This document shows positions 59,429 through 62,452 of a DNA stretch of 62,452 nucleotides, piece after piece (the first letter of the stretch is position 1; each line of letters begins with the position of its first letter). A program made the translations under genes and the position numbers. Origin of the DNA: an uncultured Dysgonomonas sp. (GTDB lineage: Bacteria; Bacteroidota; Bacteroidia; Bacteroidales; Dysgonomonadaceae); NCBI GenBank assembly GCA_937995835.1, contig CALKIV010000091.1, positions 1 through 62,452 on the forward strand, written 5' to 3'. The notes under the pieces are model-generated. The model did no database searches, had not been told where the DNA came from, and was given only the letters and a program-made list of their open reading frames with translations.

Positions 59429-61557
59429 TCTTGATTAAAAAGATCAGGCAATAAATGATGATTATAGTCTGCCACCTTGTTTTGTTTATATATAGCAAAA
59501 TATTCAGCTTGACCAACAATCAAAGGAACTGCACCGGAAAGTACAGGTGCTATTGTTTTTTTACCCGAGTTGAATAACTGCAGGGGAGACTGTTGCTTGT
59601 ACGCATCCGACAAACGAGTGTCAGATGAAACTGGTATTACTCCACTAATGGTGCTGAAATTCATCGTTTTACCGTAGTATAGCGTGAAGTGAGAGCCTTC
59701 GAGGCTGTAAACATCATCCCGACAATATTCAGGTTTAAGAGACTCTTCATCTTTTTCAACAACTTGACCGTAAGCTCCTCCGTAACACCAAAAGAGTTGT
59801 AGACTTTCGGGAATGTCATGTGCAATGGCTCTAACAATTAGTCCGTTAGTGTTGCTCAGACTGGTAGCTTCAATTACCAATGAACCCTTCCTCAAAAGAG
59901 GATCTTTGATAAGATAAGAAACCTTATGCTCGTCGATAGACAGAATGTCTACATCTGTCTGGGATAGCCATTCACTGTTTCGCCCATTGATTATTCCAAA
60001 CTTAAGGTTACCGGCAAGTTGTGGCACTAGCAGTGAGAACTCCGGGTGCTTGGCAACAGAGATTGAGGAATTGGGGCTATAAGCTGTAAACGAGTAATCG
60101 AATTTTGCTTCAGCTACTACATTTGGGTTGTATATATTTATATTCATACTTTTTTCAATTTTGATCGTCGAATTATTTTTAGCTTTGATCAAGACATTAT
60201 CTAGTGTCCAGTCTTTAGCAAATTTGATGCTGCCTGCATTTTCTACATCAGCCTCAATATTCGTGAGAGTAAAATTTTCGATCAACGATTCTTTAGCACC
60301 TTCTACTTGCATCAGTGTGCGAGAATTGTTGACAATAAGATCAGAAAGATTGACATCCTTGAAGAATGGAATACCTTTTTTGGAGTCAGGTTTTTCTAGC
60401 ATTTTGGTCCAATGGATGGGCACTTCTTTTCCTTCATATTCTTTGGGTAGGGTAGAGTAGCTGTATGCGGGATGCCAGTTGAGAGAAGCTTCAAAGGCAA
60501 TGCCTACATCATTCATTTCTATATTTCTTACATATATATGTTCTATAGTTCCCCCTCTGGTCATGGCAGATTTCAAGCGAAAACCAACCTTTGTTCCTGT
60601 TGCTTTCAAGTTCTCTGCCAATACATATCGTATCCCTCCCGATGTTTCACTCCCTAAAGTAAGAAGCCCTCCACCTGCGCGAGATAAGCAGTCTCTGATG
60701 ACTACATATTCAGTTGGACGATTAACTCGCAAGCCGTCAGCATCTCTTCCTGATTTGAGACAGAAATTATCATCATTGCAATCGATGTCACAATTTTGAA
60801 CAAGGATACGAGAAGAGGAGTCAATATCCACGCCATCGGTGCTAGGGCCATGCCCACCAATATTATTTTGGACAACTACTCCATCTACTGTGCAATATGA
60901 TGAATAAAGCACCTGTATAGTCCAGAAACCAGACTGTTGGAAGGTGATATCTTTGATCGTAACATCTTCAGAATTGGAGACAACGAGGGTGCGTGGACGC
61001 TTGCAGTCATAATCTACAATCCATCGCAAACCTCTGGATTCGTAGTCTTTGCGCATTGTCCAATATTTTTCCCAAAAAACTTTTCCTTGTCCATTGACAA
61101 TACCATCGCCACTGATCATCACATTTTTTTGCCTCTCCACATTGATCAGGGCAGCCGGCCACACCATTTCTAAACCAGCCACACGGGTGTCTATGTCGGG
61201 GTAGTCTTTTATATCTTCACTCCCTAATAGGGTTACACCCTTGGGAATGTTGAGGTTGACCCCCTCCTTAACGAAAATAGACCCTGTCAGATAAACTCCT
61301 TGGGCAAAGGTAACTATGCCTCCACCCTGAGCAAAGCATGCGTCGATGGCAGCCTGAATCGGTTTGGTGTTTAATGTTTCCCCATCTCCCATTGCTCCAT
61401 AGTCATGCACATAAAAAATCTTTTCTCCTTTAGGAGCTTTGCGTGCCCCCACAGTCTTGACCCACGACAAGTCTGATTGTTTAGTTCCTTCAGCTTGTAT
61501 GTGGAGGCATGCCAGTAAGAAGAATACAAGCAGAATAGACTTACTTTTTCTTTCCAT
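59416..61557 (-). CDS. GH28 hydrolase fused to a short DUF4450-like domain
   Basis: A 713-residue secreted protein (signal peptide 1-22). Residues about 45-490 form a GH28 beta-helix with GHGPSTDGVDIDSSS, CNDDNFCLKSGRD, LTLGSETSGG and GFRLKSAMTRGG, all expected for the active site. Residues about 500-690 resemble the N-terminal part of DUF4450 proteins (HPEFSLLVPQLAGNLKFGI, YLIKDPLLRKGSLVIEA, QLFWCYGGAYGQ). Full DUF4450 proteins are far longer, so only one module is kept. The gene overlaps the upstream GH105 gene by 17 bases and the CBM9-like gene by 13, showing a tightly coupled operon for pectin-like substrates. Confidence 0.87.
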   Translation of the reverse strand: MERKSKSILLVFFLLACLHIQAEGTKQSDLSWVKTVGARKAPKGEKIFYVHDYGAMGDGETLNTKPIQAAIDACFAQGGGIVTFAQGVYLTGSIFVKEGVNLNIPKGVTLLGSEDIKDYPDIDTRVAGLEMVWPAALINVERQKNVMISGDGIVNGQGKVFWEKYWTMRKDYESRGLRWIVDYDCKRPRTLVVSNSEDVTIKDITFQQSGFWTIQVLYSSYCTVDGVVVQNNIGGHGPSTDGVDIDSSSRILVQNCDIDCNDDNFCLKSGRDADGLRVNRPTEYVVIRDCLSRAGGGLLTLGSETSGGIRYVLAENLKATGTKVGFRLKSAMTRGGTIEHIYVRNIEMNDVGIAFEASLNWHPAYSYSTLPKEYEGKEVPIHWTKMLEKPDSKKGIPFFKDVNLSDLIVNNSRTLMQVEGAKESLIENFTLTNIEADVENAGSIKFAKDWTLDNVLIKAKNNSTIKIEKSMNINIYNPNVVAEAKFDYSFTAYSPNSSISVAKHPEFSLLVPQLAGNLKFGIINGRNSEWLSQTDVDILSIDEHKVSYLIKDPLLRKGSLVIEATSLSNTNGLIVRAIAHDIPESLQLFWCYGGAYGQVVEKDEESLKPEYCRDDVYSLEGSHFTLYYGKTMNFSTISGVIPVSSDTRLSDAYKQQSPLQLFNSGKKTIAPVLSGAVPLIVGQAEYFAIYKQNKVADYNHHLLPDLFNQEWKK

Positions 61558-62452
61558 TTTCTTCCAACTTCATCATTTCTACGGCTGTATCGATGATCAA
61601 GCCTAGACCGTGTTTCTCGTTATCGCCCACAGGACGAGTGTAATAGAATTGTAGGTCGTCAGCGATACCTGTGCCCACACATACGTTTTTGAACTTACCA
61701 TCTTCGGTGATCTGAGTATCTTTCAACGCTTTCCAACCCACTCGTGCGATCTTGGCATAGGCTGGATCAATCCATTTGTTGTTCACAGCTTTGGCAATTC
61801 CATAGACATACATGGCTGTAACGGAAGATTCGTCATACGATTCGGGTTTGTCTAACAGTTGATTCCACATCCCGTTTTCATTTTGATATCTTGAAGCACC
61901 TACAATTTGTTTTTCAAGAATATCAATCAACTCTTGTTTTCTTTCATACTTTTCAGGAAGTACCTCTAACAACAAAGCTGTAGATACTGTGATCCATCCA
62001 TTTGCTCTACCCCAAAAGCCAACACCGTTGCGCTTGAGGTCAGAGTAGTAGCAATGGTAAAACAATTCTTTCTGAGGGCACCACAAGTGATCTGCGATCT
62101 GAATAATTTGCTTAGTAGCCTCGTCGAAATATTTTTTATCACCTGTCAGTTTTCCCATTTGCGAAAGGAAAGATACACTCATATACACATCGTCTGCCCA
62201 AACCGTCATGTTGCGAGGGAAGGTGCGAGATAGAGTGCCGTCGGCCAAGCGATCTTGACCATTCATGATATGCTTGGCTGCATTTTCGATATACTTCTTA
62301 TATTCAGGCTTTTTGTCTAATTCATAAACGTTGATTACAGCAGCACCCATTGCTCCACAGTCGTCTAACTCCTTAAAGTTCCATAGCTGTCCGAAAGGCC
62401 AATGCCAGTGTTTGCGGTCGTTGCGAAATGTGTTTTTGAAATATTCATAATT
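61541..62452 (-). CDS. GH105/GH88-type unsaturated uronyl hydrolase (N-terminus outside window)
   Basis: The frame is open to the window edge; 303 residues are visible and the N-terminus is missing. An internal ATG at 62350 is not the start, since the conserved catalytic block ELDDCGAMGAAVI lies across it. Other family blocks are VWADDVYMSVSFL, FWGRANGWITVSTALL and TAMYVYGIAKA. The enzyme should remove unsaturated galacturonyl residues from rhamnogalacturonan or related lyase products. It precedes the GH28-DUF4450 gene with a 17-base overlap, so it is probably at or near the start of this operon. Confidence 0.92.
   Translation of the reverse strand, partial: NYEYFKNTFRNDRKHWHWPFGQLWNFKELDDCGAMGAAVINVYELDKKPEYKKYIENAAKHIMNGQDRLADGTLSRTFPRNMTVWADDVYMSVSFLSQMGKLTGDKKYFDEATKQIIQIADHLWCPQKELFYHCYYSDLKRNGVGFWGRANGWITVSTALLLEVLPEKYERKQELIDILEKQIVGASRYQNENGMWNQLLDKPESYDESSVTAMYVYGIAKAVNNKWIDPAYAKIARVGWKALKDTQITEDGKFKNVCVGTGIADDLQFYYTRPVGDNEKHGLGLIIDTAVEMMKLEENGKKK

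Noticed and set aside
1..62452. CRISPR arrays, rRNA genes, prophage or insertion sequences
   Set aside because: No regularly spaced repeats, rRNA-like sequence, capsid, terminase, transposase or integrase motifs were found.

Overview
The window is AT-rich DNA from a Bacteroidales bacterium, probably a Dysgonomonas-like member. The evidence is TonB-dependent outer-membrane receptors, a hybrid two-component regulator, glycan-degradation loci with sulfatases, promoter elements close to TAnnTTTG, an LptD-like protein of the Bacteroidetes type, and few Shine-Dalgarno sites. The genus is an inference from gene style and base composition only.

Left third (1-31.6 kb): a large sulfated-polysaccharide utilization locus. 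On the + strand are the end of one unknown gene, then GH95, GH110, a divergent GH92 and a DJ-1/PfpI protein, and after a terminator a GH105-like lipoprotein. A 22-bp bidirectional hairpin separates these from a six-gene minus-strand operon, read from 23.9 kb down to 9.1 kb: GH2, three Ser-type sulfatases, a GH28-GH2 fusion, and a TonB-dependent receptor with no SusD partner. A divergent regulatory region (23.95-24.34 kb) faces a + strand group: a heparinase II/III-like lyase, a hybrid two-component regulator whose phosphorelay residues look lost, and an anaerobic sulfatase-maturating radical SAM enzyme whose start overlaps the regulator's stop. Together they describe export of hydrolases, lyase and sulfatases to the envelope, maturation of all three sulfatases by one enzyme, and uptake of the products by a SusD-independent receptor. 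The set (sulfatases, uronic-acid enzymes, alpha-galactosidase, fucosidase-type enzyme, beta-galactosidase) suggests a branched, sulfated, uronate-containing glycan. Its identity cannot be read from sequence.

Middle (31.6-57 kb): mostly core genes. They are tRNA-Gln, tyrS, a small membrane protein, ferritin, pdxB, lptD, a TPR protein, two unknown envelope proteins, a stress-membrane trio (GlsB-like, YtxH-like, MscS), a second TonB receptor, a GNAT acetyltransferase, an SPFH-rtcB operon, a ferredoxin-nitroreductase with a WYL regulator, a second nitroreductase, an ABM monooxygenase, rpsA, and a DUF47-PiT phosphate operon. The most striking feature is the leader of the SPFH-rtcB operon. There four hairpins lie almost back to back and look like tRNA arms in a permuted order (T arm, D arm, then a tRNA-Asp-type anticodon arm) with no acceptor stem. 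RtcB seals broken RNA, so a tRNA-like RNA in its leader deserves experimental attention.

Right end (57.1-62.45 kb): a second, tightly packed minus-strand glycan operon, cut by the window edge: GH105, a GH28 fused to a short DUF4450-like domain, a CBM9-like secreted protein and another GH28. It points to pectin or rhamnogalacturonan-type substrates. I saw no CRISPR array, integrase, transposase, phage gene or rRNA.
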